Below, piece after piece: positions 40,557 to 49,098 of a stretch of DNA of 64,000 nucleotides. The DNA comes from Nocardiopsis suaedae (GTDB lineage: Bacteria > Actinomycetota > Actinomycetes > Streptosporangiales > Streptosporangiaceae), in assembly GCF_027706745.1 (NCBI RefSeq), contig NZ_JAQFWP010000008.1, forward strand, positions 62,001 to 126,000. The letters run 5' to 3'. The stretch's first letter is position 1. Each line of letters starts with the position of its first letter. The translations under genes and the position numbers were made by a program. The notes beneath the pieces were generated by a model, which searched no databases, was not told the DNA's origin, and saw only the letters and a program-made list of their open reading frames with translations.

Positions 40557-41543
40557 ATGGACGAACTGGCCGGGCTGCTGGACGGCCCACGCGCACGCGG
40601 CGCCTTCCTCCTGCGCGTGCTGCTCGCCTCGCCCTGGTCGCTGCGCATCGAGGACGAGGCCCCGCTCACCCTCGTCCTCGTCGTGCGGGGCACCGCGCAC
40701 CTCCTCCCCGGGGACGAGGACGCCAAATCCGTGCGCCTGTCCGCCGGGGACGCCGCCGTCGTCCTCGGCCCCGCCCGCTACACCGTCGCGGACCCGCCCG
40801 ACACCCCCGCCCGCGTCGTCATCGGACCCGACCAGCGCTGCACCACCCTCCGCGGCCGCCCCCTGCGCGAGACCCTCGCCCGGGGCGTGCGCACCTGGGG
40901 CGACGAGGCCGACCTCAGCACCACCGAGATGCTCGTGGGGACCTACCGCGTCGGCGGCGAGGTCGGACGGCGCCTCCTGGGCGCCCTGCCCTCCGTCGCC
41001 GCCCTGCGCGCCCCCGGCCGCGGGCCCACCGACGGCGCCGGCCGCGCCCCCGACACCGCCGCCGAGCCCGTCGCGGCCCTGACCACCCTGCTCCGCACCG
41101 AGATCGGCCGCGACGCCCCGGGCCAGGAGGTCGTCCTGGACCGCCTGCTCGACCTGCTGCTCATCGCGGTGCTGCGCGCCTGGCTGGCCCGCCGGGGCGC
41201 CGACGCCCCCGGCTGGTTCCGCGCCCGCGCCGACCCCGTGGCCGGGCGGGCGCTGGGCCTGCTGCACGGCGCCCCCGGGCGCCCGTGGACGGTGGCCGCC
41301 CTGGCCGCCGAGTGCGGCTGCTCGCGGTCGGTGCTGGCGCGCCGCTTCACCGGACTGGTGGGCGAGCCGCCGATGGCCTACCTGACCGGGCTGCGCCTGG
41401 CCATGGCCGCCGACCTGCTGCGCGACGGCGACGCGACGCTGGAGGCCGTCGCCCGCACGGTCGGCTACGGTTCTCCGTTCGCGCTGAGCACCGCGTTCAA
41501 ACGGGCCTACGGCCTCAGCCCCGCCGAGTACCGGCGGAGGTGA
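40557..41543 (+). CDS. AraC-family regulator with cupin sensor
   Basis: 328 residues. The N-terminal cupin (about 10-190: FLLRVLLASPWSLRIEDEAP, VVRGTAHLLPG, VRLSAGDAAVVLGP) is the AraC_binding_2/cupin_6 type. The C-terminal double helix-turn-helix reads WTVAALAAECGCSRSVLARR and LEAVARTVGYGSPFALSTAF with KRAYGLSPAEYRR. ATG 40557 has GACACT 6 bp in front and no ribosome site, so it may be leaderless. Probable control of the divergent DUF1772 gene. Confidence 0.88.
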   Translation: MDELAGLLDGPRARGAFLLRVLLASPWSLRIEDEAPLTLVLVVRGTAHLLPGDEDAKSVRLSAGDAAVVLGPARYTVADPPDTPARVVIGPDQRCTTLRGRPLRETLARGVRTWGDEADLSTTEMLVGTYRVGGEVGRRLLGALPSVAALRAPGRGPTDGAGRAPDTAAEPVAALTTLLRTEIGRDAPGQEVVLDRLLDLLLIAVLRAWLARRGADAPGWFRARADPVAGRALGLLHGAPGRPWTVAALAAECGCSRSVLARRFTGLVGEPPMAYLTGLRLAMAADLLRDGDATLEAVARTVGYGSPFALSTAFKRAYGLSPAEYRRR

Positions 41544-41573
41544 GCGGCGCCCGCCGCCGCACCGAGCCGCCCC

Positions 41574-42017
41574 TCAGCCGCCCAGCACCGCCGTGCCGCC
41601 GCAGTCCAGTCCCCAGGAGGAGGCGAACGCCGGCCGCCGCGCCGCGTCCACGACCTCGACGCGCGCCCCCACGGAGTCCAGGCGGTGGTAGGCGAACGGG
41701 CGCCCGTAGGGGCACCCGGAGAAGTCCAGGGGCGCGCCCGCGGCCTCCAGCCGTTCGCTCTCCCGCCCCAGGTCGGCGGCCCAGTACCCGAGGTGGTCGA
41801 AGCGCGCCTCGCCCCCGCAGGCCCACGGGCTTCCGGGCGGTCCCTCGATGAGCTCGATGAAGGGCGCCTCCCCGCGGGAGAACACGATGCGGAACTCCCA
41901 CTCCCCCATCGTCTCGGTGCGGGGCGCGGCCCAGTCCGCACCGGTGGCCGCCCTCAGGTCCGCCATGGCCCGCTCGATGTCGGGCACGGCGAAACAGACG
42001 TGGTAGAAGTCCGCCAT
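41574..42017 (-). CDS. VOC (glyoxalase/bleomycin-resistance) family protein
   Basis: 147 residues from ATG 42017 behind GGAAGGGGGG. Two beta-alpha-beta3 repeats: FYHVCFAVPDIERAMADL, then FIELIEGPPGSPW, and RFDHLGYWAADLGRESERL, then RVEVVDAA. The His in YHVC, the Glu in IELIEG, the His in DHLGYW and a late Glu (RVEVV) are at metal-binding positions, so it may be a metalloenzyme such as a lyase, isomerase or dioxygenase. It is separated from the upstream acyltransferase by a strong hairpin. Confidence 0.82.
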   Translation of the reverse strand: MADFYHVCFAVPDIERAMADLRAATGADWAAPRTETMGEWEFRIVFSRGEAPFIELIEGPPGSPWACGGEARFDHLGYWAADLGRESERLEAAGAPLDFSGCPYGRPFAYHRLDSVGARVEVVDAARRPAFASSWGLDCGGTAVLGG

Positions 42018-42114
42018 GGCCCCCCTTCCCGTCGCCGTCGGCCCGCGCCGCCGGTCGGCTCGGGCCGGGCGACCCTACGGCCGCGCGCTCCGCGGCACCA
42101 ATCACGGGCCCGAT

Positions 42115-42142
42115 GGCCGCCATCGGCGTACCGATGGCGGCC
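42115..42142 (-). terminator. Terminator after the acyltransferase
   Basis: A 12-bp perfect stem with a CGTA loop lies 30 bp downstream of the acyltransferase stop and 98 bp upstream of the VOC start. Confidence 0.75.
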
Positions 42143-42171
42143 GCGCCCCCGGGCCTACGGCGCGGGCCGGG

Positions 42172-44247
42172 TCACAGGCGGCTCAGCGGGTCGGCGGCCT
42201 CCTTCTCCAGGTCGGCGGCGAGCATCTGCGAGTAGGTGGCGGTCAGGTGGTGGCTGTCCCGGTACACCAGCACGTTGCCCACCACGGCCGGGCACCTGTC
42301 GTCGGTGCACAGCCGGTCGTTGAGGTCGACCACCTTGGCCCCGGCGCCGTCCATCTCGGCCGCCATCAACTGCGGGTCCTCCTCGTCCAGGGCGTCGTCG
42401 CGCTCCTTCGCGCACACCGACGGGTCGTCGGGGTTGAGCTCCACGCACTCGGGGACCCGCGCCCGCTGGGAGGGGGTGTCGGCGATCGCGACCACCGAGC
42501 CGCCCGCCTCCTCCACGGCCGCCCACTGCTCGGCCATGCCTTCTGCGATGCGGCGCTTGCCCTCCTCGCCGCCGCCCGCCTGCGCGCTGGCGGCGCTGCT
42601 GCGGGCGCTGGTGAAGACCAGGTCCGGTTCGACGCCGCCGGTCAGCTGGTCCACCACGTCCTCGTTCCAGTCGGCGCACTCCTCGTAGGGGCGGTCGTCG
42701 TCGCTGGCGCGGGTCACCGTCTCGGCGGTGAAGGGGCAGGAGGACTTGGTGAAGGTGGAGACCCGCCACCCGTGCTCCTCGGCGACGCCGCGCACGGCCG
42801 GCACCCAGTGGGCGGCGTGCGAGTCGCCCACCACGGCCACCTGGACGTCGGCGTCCTCGGGTCCGTACACGCACGGGTCGGCGGCGCGGTCGCCGGGCAT
42901 GGCCTGGCAGTCGTCGTCGTAGACGCTCGGCAGGTCGTCCAGGGCGTCCACCGGCGAGGGGTAGATGTCGGCGGCGGCGTCGCCCTCGGGGGCGGGGTCC
43001 GAGAGGGCCTGCGGGCCGACGTGCACCGCCGGGTCGAAGGCCACGTTGCGCTTGGCCTGCACGTGCCCGTACTGCACCGCGCTGACGGTGGCGGCCGCGA
43101 GCACCGCCGCGACCGCGAAGGCCAGGGCGGAGCGGCCGGTCTTCAGCAGCCCCCCGGTGCGCACCGGGTCCTCCACGGCGACCTTGGTGGCCCAGGCGAG
43201 CAGGACCGACCCGGCGGCCACGGCGAGCCCTCCGGCCAGGCCGAGCGAGTGGGAGCCGGTGGCGGCCAGGGTGAACACGATCAGCGGCCAGTGCCACAGG
43301 TAGAGCGCGTAGGAGATGTCGCCGACGAAGCGGGCGGGCGCCGCGCTCAGCAGCCGGTAGGTCGACAGCGGCCCGGTGGTGTGCCCGGCGGCGATGACGG
43401 CGGCCGTGCCCAGTACGGGCAGCGCCGCCGCCCAGCCGGGGAAGGCGACCGCGTCGTCGTAGGTGGCGGCCGAGGCGATGACGGCCAGCAGGCCCGCCCA
43501 GCCCAGCCCGGCGCGCACCCGCTCGGGGAGGCGGCGGTAGGTGAGCACGATCGCCAGCACGCCGCCCACGGCCAGCTCCCACATGCGGGTCTGCGGCAGG
43601 AAGTAGGCGGGGCTGGGGTCGTTCAGGGTCGTCCACACCGAGAAGGCGAAGGACACCGCGATGACGCCGCCCCCGCCCAGCAGCAGCGCGCGGGCGCGGC
43701 GCAGGTGCCCGGGCAGGGCCGTCCACCCGATGAACAGCAGTGGCCACACCAGGTAGAACTGCTCCTCCACGGCGAGCGACCAGAAGTGCTGCACGGGGCT
43801 CTCGGCCGAGCCCGCGGCCAGGTAGTCGACCGACTCCCGGGCCAGCAGGAGGTTCTGCACGTAGGCGGCCGAGGCGAGGATCTGTTTGGCGGTGTCGAGC
43901 AGCTGCGCCGAGGGCAGCAGCAGGACGGCGGCGGCGCCGGTGACGGCCAGCACGGCGGTGGCGGCGGGAAGGATGCGCCGGACGCGCCGGATGTAGAAGC
44001 CCGACAGGGACACCCGGCCCTTCTCCCGCGCCTCGCGCAGCAGGAGCGTGGTGATGAGGAACCCGGAGATGACGAAGAAGACGTCGACACCGATGTATCC
44101 GCCGGGGAGCAGGTCCTTGTCGATGTGGTAGGCGACCACGAGCCCGACGGCCAGCGCGCGCAGGCCTTGCACTTCGGGGAAGAAGCGGCGCGGCGCAGGG
44201 GCGGTCGGTGCGGTGGTCGGGGGCGCGGGCTGGGATTGCGTCGTCAC
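42172..44247 (-). CDS. OafA/YrhL-type acyltransferase with SGNH domain
   Basis: 691 residues from GTG 44247 (AAGGA in front). The N-terminal ~400 residues are the ten-helix acyltransferase-3 domain: PEVQGLRALAVGLVVAYHID with the catalytic His, GGYIGVDVFFVISGFLITTL, then RRVRRILPAA and HFWSLAVEEQFYLVWPLL. The C-terminal extracytoplasmic SGNH esterase-like domain has VAVVGDSHAAHWVPAV (Ser) and LVYRDSHHLT (Asp and His). Such fusions O-acetylate cell-wall or exopolysaccharide sugars. A CTGAGA-type operator lies upstream. Confidence 0.92.
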   Translation of the reverse strand: MTTQSQPAPPTTAPTAPAPRRFFPEVQGLRALAVGLVVAYHIDKDLLPGGYIGVDVFFVISGFLITTLLLREAREKGRVSLSGFYIRRVRRILPAATAVLAVTGAAAVLLLPSAQLLDTAKQILASAAYVQNLLLARESVDYLAAGSAESPVQHFWSLAVEEQFYLVWPLLFIGWTALPGHLRRARALLLGGGGVIAVSFAFSVWTTLNDPSPAYFLPQTRMWELAVGGVLAIVLTYRRLPERVRAGLGWAGLLAVIASAATYDDAVAFPGWAAALPVLGTAAVIAAGHTTGPLSTYRLLSAAPARFVGDISYALYLWHWPLIVFTLAATGSHSLGLAGGLAVAAGSVLLAWATKVAVEDPVRTGGLLKTGRSALAFAVAAVLAAATVSAVQYGHVQAKRNVAFDPAVHVGPQALSDPAPEGDAAADIYPSPVDALDDLPSVYDDDCQAMPGDRAADPCVYGPEDADVQVAVVGDSHAAHWVPAVRGVAEEHGWRVSTFTKSSCPFTAETVTRASDDDRPYEECADWNEDVVDQLTGGVEPDLVFTSARSSAASAQAGGGEEGKRRIAEGMAEQWAAVEEAGGSVVAIADTPSQRARVPECVELNPDDPSVCAKERDDALDEEDPQLMAAEMDGAGAKVVDLNDRLCTDDRCPAVVGNVLVYRDSHHLTATYSQMLAADLEKEAADPLSRL

Positions 44248-44332
44248 GGAGGTCCTTGCCTGCGTATCGGGGCCGTCATCTGGCGGCGGGCGCGGCGCCC
44301 GGTACCGCCGCCGCATGCCGCGCTCCGCCGAC

Positions 44333-44374
44333 TTTCCTGAGAATTCTCTCAGAGATGTGGATCCTCTCAGGAAA
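44333..44374 (-). promoter_or_regulatory. Triple CTGAGA operator upstream of acyltransferase
   Basis: CTGAGA-ATTC-TCTCAG (44337-44352) is a perfect palindrome. A further TCTCAG at 44365-44370 extends a 10-bp outer arm pair (TTTCCTGAGA with TCTCAGGAAA). Three half sites 85-130 bp before the GTG suggest a dimer or tetramer of a regulator. Confidence 0.6.
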
Positions 44375-44712
44375 ACACGACCGTGTGTAGTCGGACAGGC
44401 CGGTTCGGGCGACGAATGAACCCGATGTTCGTCCGGATGTGGCCATCGGGCCACCGGATCGTGGGACACCTTCGCGAACGGCGAGGAGCGGCGGGGCGGC
44501 CCGCCGCAGCGGCGTGCGCGCCGCCCGGCCCCGTCCTCGGCGCCCTGGTCGGCCTCCGGCCGTCGCCGCCATCGGTCGGCATGGCCGTGGTGGCCTGGAT
44601 CGGTCCCGGCCCGCCGCCGTCGGCCGCACCACTCCAGCGGGCGCCGTCGCGGGCGCCGGTTCCTCGGATCGGTACGGGGGAGGACGACGATGATCGCTAT
44701 GCTTCCGGCCAA

Positions 44713-44726
44713 CCGGTCAAACGAAC
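44713..44726 (+). promoter_or_regulatory. Candidate operator of the DeoR/LacI regulator (own gene)
   Basis: CCGGTCAAACGAAC, 14 bp before ATG 44740. Its reverse complement matches 12 of 14 bases of the site at 46609-46622 upstream of the ABC operon. Confidence 0.55.
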
Positions 44727-44739
44727 ACAAGGGGTGTGC

Positions 44740-45849
44740 ATGCGCGAACCGGTGGGCGAACGGAGGCGGAGGATCCTGGCGGCCGTCCGGGCGCGGGGCG
44801 AGGTGCGCGTGGCGGACCTGGCCTCCGAACTGGAGGTCTCGGTGGTCACGGTCCGCCGCGATGTGGAGGTGCTGGCCCAGGAGGGCAGGCTGCGGCGGGG
44901 CCACGGCAGCGCCCGCTCCCTGGTCCCCGCCGAGCGCCCCTCCGCGCCGCCGCCGGGTGGGCCCGGCGCCGTGGCCCTGGTCGTGCCCGAGCGGCACGCC
45001 TACCTCAACGAGGTCATGTACGGCGCGCGAACCGCGCTGGAGGCGGCCGGGATGCGCGTCGTGCTGCACATCGCCCCCCAGGTGGAGGGCGCGGAGCGGC
45101 CCATCGTCGAGCGCATCCCGCACGAGGGCGTGCGCGGCCTGCTGATCGCGCCGCGCTGGCGCTCGGCCGCCGAGGAGGAGGCCGACCAGGAGTGGCTGGC
45201 CCGGCTGGACCGGCCGACCGTGCTGATGGAGCGCAGACCCCGCCCGGGCGGTCCGCTGCACACCATGGACGCGGTGTGCAGCGACCACGGGTACGGGGTC
45301 CGGCTCGCCGTGGACCACCTGGTCGGCCTGGGGCATCGGCGGATCGTGCTGGCCGCCCGCGCCGACAGCCCCACCGCACGGGCGGTCCGCGCCGCGTTCA
45401 CCGAGGTCACGGAGGCCGACCCGAGGGTGGAGGACTGGGCGGCGGTGCTCAGCGCCGAGGGCGCCGACGCCGACGGTGGCGCCGGTCCGGAGCCGGACTT
45501 CGACGATCCCGGGTGGCTCGCGGCGCTGCTGCGCCGCCGCGGGGCCACGGCCGCCCTGCTGCACGGCGACGTCGACGCCCTGATGCTGGTCCAGCGGCTC
45601 GCCGAGGCGGGGGTGCGGGTGCCGGAGGACTGCTCGGTGGTGGCCTACGACGACGTGGTCGCGGCGCTGGGCGCGATCCCGCTGACCGCGGTGGCCCCGC
45701 CCAAGGCCGAGGTCGGCAGGGTCGCGGCCGAACTGATGCGGGACCGGCTGGCCGCCGAGGCGGCGGGGACGCCGTGGAGCCCGCGCCGGGTGGAGGTGCT
45801 CCCGCGCCTGGAGGTGCGCGCCTCGACCCGGGCCGCCGCGCCCGACTGA
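44740..45849 (+). CDS. Transcriptional regulator: DeoR helix with LacI-type sugar sensor
   Basis: 369 residues. The N-terminal DeoR-type helix-turn-helix (about 5-55: RRRRILAAVRARGEVRVADL, then SELEVSVVTVRRDVEVLAQE) is joined to a periplasmic-binding-protein-like domain (about 70-360). That domain has VALVVPERHAYLNEVMYGAR, HLVGLGHRRIVLAA, DCSVVAYDDVVAAL and PLTAVAPPKAEVGRVAAELM of LacI/GalR proteins. It is a repressor released by a sugar or sugar acid. The downstream ABC operon carries the matching operator. Confidence 0.85.
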   Translation: MREPVGERRRRILAAVRARGEVRVADLASELEVSVVTVRRDVEVLAQEGRLRRGHGSARSLVPAERPSAPPPGGPGAVALVVPERHAYLNEVMYGARTALEAAGMRVVLHIAPQVEGAERPIVERIPHEGVRGLLIAPRWRSAAEEEADQEWLARLDRPTVLMERRPRPGGPLHTMDAVCSDHGYGVRLAVDHLVGLGHRRIVLAARADSPTARAVRAAFTEVTEADPRVEDWAAVLSAEGADADGGAGPEPDFDDPGWLAALLRRRGATAALLHGDVDALMLVQRLAEAGVRVPEDCSVVAYDDVVAALGAIPLTAVAPPKAEVGRVAAELMRDRLAAEAAGTPWSPRRVEVLPRLEVRASTRAAAPD

Positions 45850-46040
45850 TCCCGGGCGGCCGCACGGCTTCCGCCGCACCGGTGCCATTCCGGCAGCTGA
45901 GGCCGCCCTGCGCAGCGGAACCGAAGCGGAATCGCGCCCTTGGCGCCCCGGGAACCGGGCAAACCGGGCGCCAGTCCGGTACGAGCTCGGCCAGAACCCG
46001 CCTTCCGGGCGCCTCGGGTACTCTGGGGGCATCTTGGGTG

Positions 46041-46081
46041 GTGAAACCGACGCCTGCTCTGCCCAAAAGCGTCGATTTCAC
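46041..46081 (+). repeat. Extragenic palindrome 1
   Basis: GTGAAACCGACGC (46041-46053) and GCGTCGATTTCAC (46069-46081) form a 13-bp stem with one mismatch around a 15-base loop. It lies nearly 200 bp after the regulator, far for a simple terminator. Confidence 0.6.
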
Positions 46082-46164
46082 GACGCAGGGTGCCCGACCC
46101 CCTCTCCCTGCCGTCCGGTATGCCCGATATGCATCACCCGAGCGCCCCCGCACCGCCGCCCCCT

Positions 46165-46228
46165 CGATGATCTCGACAAGAGTGCTGTCATTCCGGTGGT
46201 TTTGACAGCACTCTTGTCGAGATCATCG
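46165..46228 (+). repeat. Extragenic palindrome 2, 26-bp perfect arms
   Basis: Arms 46165-46190 and 46203-46228 are exact inverted copies with a 12-base loop. The arms contain TCTCGACAAGAGTGCTGTCA. They are markedly less GC-rich than the surroundings and far longer than the terminators in this window. It may be a member of a dispersed repeat family or an orphan transposon end. Confidence 0.8.
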
Positions 46229-46391
46229 CCGGGCAGGGGTGCCGGGCCGACGTCCGCCACGAACGCGGGTGACCACGTGCCCACCGGGTCGCGCCGCCGC
46301 CCGGACCACAGGCAGCCCTCCGCCCGACTGGCGGGGCCGGGGAACCGCCCGGCTGTCGCCGTCGCCGCCATCCACGGCGACCACCCGCACG

Positions 46392-46486
46392 CCCTCCGCC
46401 CGGCAGCGCTACCGAACGGGCCGCCCGCCATTCCCCTCCGCCCGGCAGCGCTACCGAACGGGCCGCCCGCCATTCCCCTCCGCCCT
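46392..46486 (+). repeat. 42-bp tandem repeat, 2.2 copies
   Basis: A 42-bp unit beginning CCCTCCGCCCGGCAGCGC is repeated exactly at 46392-46433 and 46434-46475, and its first ten bases follow again. The period is a multiple of three, but no gene reading it is supported. Confidence 0.85.
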
Positions 46487-46608
46487 CCTCCTCGCACCGG
46501 ACAACGGGCATAGGGTGCCGGCCCCGCTGTTGTCGCTCCTGTGCTGCCGGCTCCTCTGCGACCCTGCAACCTCGTCTCCGCACCCACGCCCGCGCCCACA
46601 CCAATTTT

Positions 46609-46622
46609 GATCGTTTGATCGG
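46609..46622 (+). promoter_or_regulatory. Operator of the sugar ABC operon
   Basis: GATCGTTTGATCGG shares 12 of 14 bases with the site in front of the regulator gene. A second, looser copy (TTCGTTCGACC, 46631-46641) follows. The first coding ATG with a ribosome site is 46714. Confidence 0.6.
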
Positions 46623-46713
46623 ATTTTCCTTTCGTTCGACCTATTGACCGGTATCCGTTCATATGGCGAGAATCACGGTGTCCCACCCTGGACCACAGGA
46701 GCAGGAGGCACTG

Positions 46714-48039
46714 ATGAGCGGTGCTCCGAGCCGCCGCGGCGTCCTGGCCGCAGGGCTGGCCCTGCCCGCGGTCGGCGCACTCGCCGGGTGCGCCCCCGAC
46801 CGCCCCCGCCCCTCCGGGGGGCGCGGCCCCACCCGCATCACCTTCTGGTCCGCCATCCGCGGAAGCCAGGAGGTGGTCGACGCCTTCAACGCCACCCACG
46901 ACCGCATCCAGGTCGACTTCGAGCAGATCCCCTCCGGCACCCAGGGCGGCTACGCCAAGCTCAGCAACGCCGCCCGCGCCGGGAACGCCCCCGACGTCGC
47001 CACCCTCGAATACCCCCAGCTCCCCGGCTTCGCCATCGACGGCGTGGCCACCGACCTGACCGGCCTGGTCAGCGACCGCACCCGGGACCTGCTGCTCCCC
47101 CAGGCCCTGGAGCGCGCCACCTTCGACGGCCGCATCTACGCCCTGCCCCTCGACATCGAGCCCATGGTCATGCACTACCGCCGGGACGTGTTCGACGAGC
47201 ACGGCTTCGAGGCCCCCCGCACCTGGGAGGACTTCGCCGACCTGGGCCGCGCCGTGCGCGACCGGCTCCCCGGGGACCGCATCACCGTCTTCCCCACCGA
47301 CGGCGGCACCCAGTTCGCCTCCTACGCCTGCCAGGCCGGCGCCCAGTGGTTCGCCACCGAGGGCGACACCTGGACCGTCTCCCTGACCGACGCCCCGACC
47401 CGCCGGGTGGCCGAGTACTGGCAGGGGCTCATCGACGACGAGGTCGTCTTCGCCAACTCCGTCGGCGGCCCGCAGTACCCCGCCCAGGTGGGCGACGGCA
47501 CCGTCCTCGTCCGGCTGAGCGGCGCCTGGGACGCCGGTGCGCAGATGTCCTCCCACCCCGGCCAGAAGGGCCTGTGGACCGTCGCCCCGCTGCCCGAGTG
47601 GGAGCCCGGGGCCGGGGTGCTCGGCGACCACGGCGGCTCGACCTTCACCGTCACCCGCGACAGCCGCCACCGCGAGGCCGCCATGGAGTTCATCGAGTGG
47701 CAGGTCTCCCACCCCGACGCCATGCGCGCCCGGCTCTCGGCGGGCACCAGCTCCGCCTTCCCCGTGGTCGAGGAGCTGGTCGAGGTCGCCCGCCGGGCCC
47801 TGCCCGACTACTACGGGGACCAGGACATCTACGGCCTCTTCGCGCAGGAGGCGGCCAAGGTCCGCGACGACTGGGTCTGGGGGCCGCGGATGACCTCGAC
47901 CCTCAACCTCATGCACGACAACTTCGCCCGGGCCGCCGCCGGCCGGGGCACCCTCGTGGACGCCATGCGCGCGGCCCAGGACGGCACCACCCCGGACCTG
48001 AGGGCGCTGGGCCTGTCCATCAGCGAGCGGGAGGGCTGA
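46714..48039 (+). CDS. Carbohydrate ABC transporter substrate-binding lipoprotein
   Basis: 441 residues from ATG 46714 behind AGGAGG; an in-frame ATG at 46663 lacks one. The signal peptide is of the Tat-lipoprotein type: PSRRGVLAAGLALPAVGALA then GC, with Cys28 as the lipidated residue. ITFWSAIRGSQEVVDAFNAT and DVATLEYPQLPGFAIDGVA match the SBP_bac_1/CUT1 cluster for oligosaccharides. It captures the sugar on the outer face of the membrane and passes it to the two permeases that follow. No ATPase gene lies in the operon, as is usual when MsiK-like ATPases are shared. Confidence 0.92.
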   Translation: MSGAPSRRGVLAAGLALPAVGALAGCAPDRPRPSGGRGPTRITFWSAIRGSQEVVDAFNATHDRIQVDFEQIPSGTQGGYAKLSNAARAGNAPDVATLEYPQLPGFAIDGVATDLTGLVSDRTRDLLLPQALERATFDGRIYALPLDIEPMVMHYRRDVFDEHGFEAPRTWEDFADLGRAVRDRLPGDRITVFPTDGGTQFASYACQAGAQWFATEGDTWTVSLTDAPTRRVAEYWQGLIDDEVVFANSVGGPQYPAQVGDGTVLVRLSGAWDAGAQMSSHPGQKGLWTVAPLPEWEPGAGVLGDHGGSTFTVTRDSRHREAAMEFIEWQVSHPDAMRARLSAGTSSAFPVVEELVEVARRALPDYYGDQDIYGLFAQEAAKVRDDWVWGPRMTSTLNLMHDNFARAAAGRGTLVDAMRAAQDGTTPDLRALGLSISEREG

Positions 48040-48078
48040 CCCCCGGACCGCACCCCCCACGCACAGGAGGCCACCCCC

Positions 48079-49098
48079 ATGGGCACGGGAGCACCCCCGC
48101 CAGCCGGCCCGACGACACCGCACACCGCCCCCTCGGCCACCTCCCCCGACCCCTCCGGTACCCCGCGGCCGCCCCGGCGCGCCCCCTCCGGCCGCCGCTC
48201 GGCCCGGCGGCGCGAGCTCTTCGCCTGCGGCCTGCTCATGGCGCCGTTCTTCGCCCTGCTCACCGCCGTCTTCCTGGTCCCCGTCGGCACCGCCGTGTGG
48301 CTGAGCCTGTTCGCCGACGACCGCACCGGGCTGGGCTTCGGCCCCCCGAACCCCTCCTTCGTCGGCCTGCGCAGCTACCTCGCCGTGCTCGCCGACCCCA
48401 CCTTCACCGCCGGGCTGGGCCGCATGCTGCTGTTCTGCCTGCTCTACATCCCGCTGCTGGTGGCCGGGTCGCTGCTGCTGGCCCTGCTGCTGGACTCGGG
48501 GGCGGTGCGGCTGCGCGCCTGGGCGCAGATGGGGCTGTACCTGCCGCACACGGTGCCCGGCCTCATCGCCGCCGTCATCTGGCTCTACCTGTACACCCCC
48601 GGCATCAGCCCGGTGATCGGCCTGCTGTCCGCCGGCGGCCTGAACATCGACCTCCTCGGCGTGGACACCGTCCTGCCCTCACTGGTCAACGTCGTGCTAT
48701 GGAGCAACCTGGGCTACAACACCGTCATCTTCTCCACCGCCCTGCGGGCCCTGCCCCGCGAGACGATCGAGGCCTCGGTGGTCGACGGGGCGGGCCCGGT
48801 CCGCACCGCCCTGCTGGTCAAGACCCCCCAGATCCGCTCCGCGGTGGTCACCGTGGTCCTGTTCAGCCTGATCTTCACCCTGCAGCTGTTCACCGAGCCC
48901 ATGCTGCTCAGCCAGTCCACGTCCATGATCGACTCGCGCTTCTCGCCGAGCATGTACATCTTCGACGCCGCCTTCAACCGCAACAGCTACGGGCTGGCGG
49001 CCGCAGCATCGGTGGTGCTGCTCGTCTGCACCATCGCCCTGTCCTACGCCATCACGCGGTGGACCGGCCGCGCCGCAGGTCCCGAGGAGGAGCGATGA
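48079..49098 (+). CDS. Sugar ABC permease (MalF/UgpA type)
   Basis: 339 residues. After a Pro/Ser/Arg-rich cytoplasmic tail of ~45 residues there are six membrane segments. The EAA loop reads LPRETIEASVVDGAGPVRTA, the contact point for the ATPase. NPSFVGLRSYLAVLADPTF in the first periplasmic loop is typical of the CUT1 F subunit. It starts 39 bp after the binding protein, with AGGAGG in front, and its stop overlaps the next permease start (ATGA). Confidence 0.92.
   Translation: MGTGAPPPAGPTTPHTAPSATSPDPSGTPRPPRRAPSGRRSARRRELFACGLLMAPFFALLTAVFLVPVGTAVWLSLFADDRTGLGFGPPNPSFVGLRSYLAVLADPTFTAGLGRMLLFCLLYIPLLVAGSLLLALLLDSGAVRLRAWAQMGLYLPHTVPGLIAAVIWLYLYTPGISPVIGLLSAGGLNIDLLGVDTVLPSLVNVVLWSNLGYNTVIFSTALRALPRETIEASVVDGAGPVRTALLVKTPQIRSAVVTVVLFSLIFTLQLFTEPMLLSQSTSMIDSRFSPSMYIFDAAFNRNSYGLAAAASVVLLVCTIALSYAITRWTGRAAGPEEER

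Larger units (their letters stand above)
44248..44739 (-). other. 492-bp divergent region, acyltransferase and DeoR/LacI regulator
   Basis: It contains the CTGAGA operator cluster (44333-44374) on the acyltransferase side and a candidate operator (44713-44726) and TATGCT -10 (44697-44702) on the regulator side. No gene is supported between them. Confidence 0.5.
45850..46713 (+). other. Repeat-rich intergenic region before the ABC operon
   Basis: 864 bp without a supported gene. It contains two long palindromes (46041-46081 and 46165-46228), a 42-bp tandem repeat (46392-46486) and, near the operon, an AT-rich promoter/operator zone (46601-46660). Open frames here are short and low in complexity, and their ends are set by the palindromes. 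Confidence 0.6.

Noticed and set aside
42248-44340. Long plus-strand frames antisense to the acyltransferase
   Set aside because: Composition bias only; the minus-strand acyltransferase/SGNH protein is complete.
46392-46486. Possible CRISPR array
   Set aside because: The copies are directly adjacent without spacers, and no cas genes are present.
46239-46610. Short frame with a 14-residue repeat
   Set aside because: It only translates the 42-bp DNA tandem repeat; no ribosome site, and its frame covers palindromic DNA.
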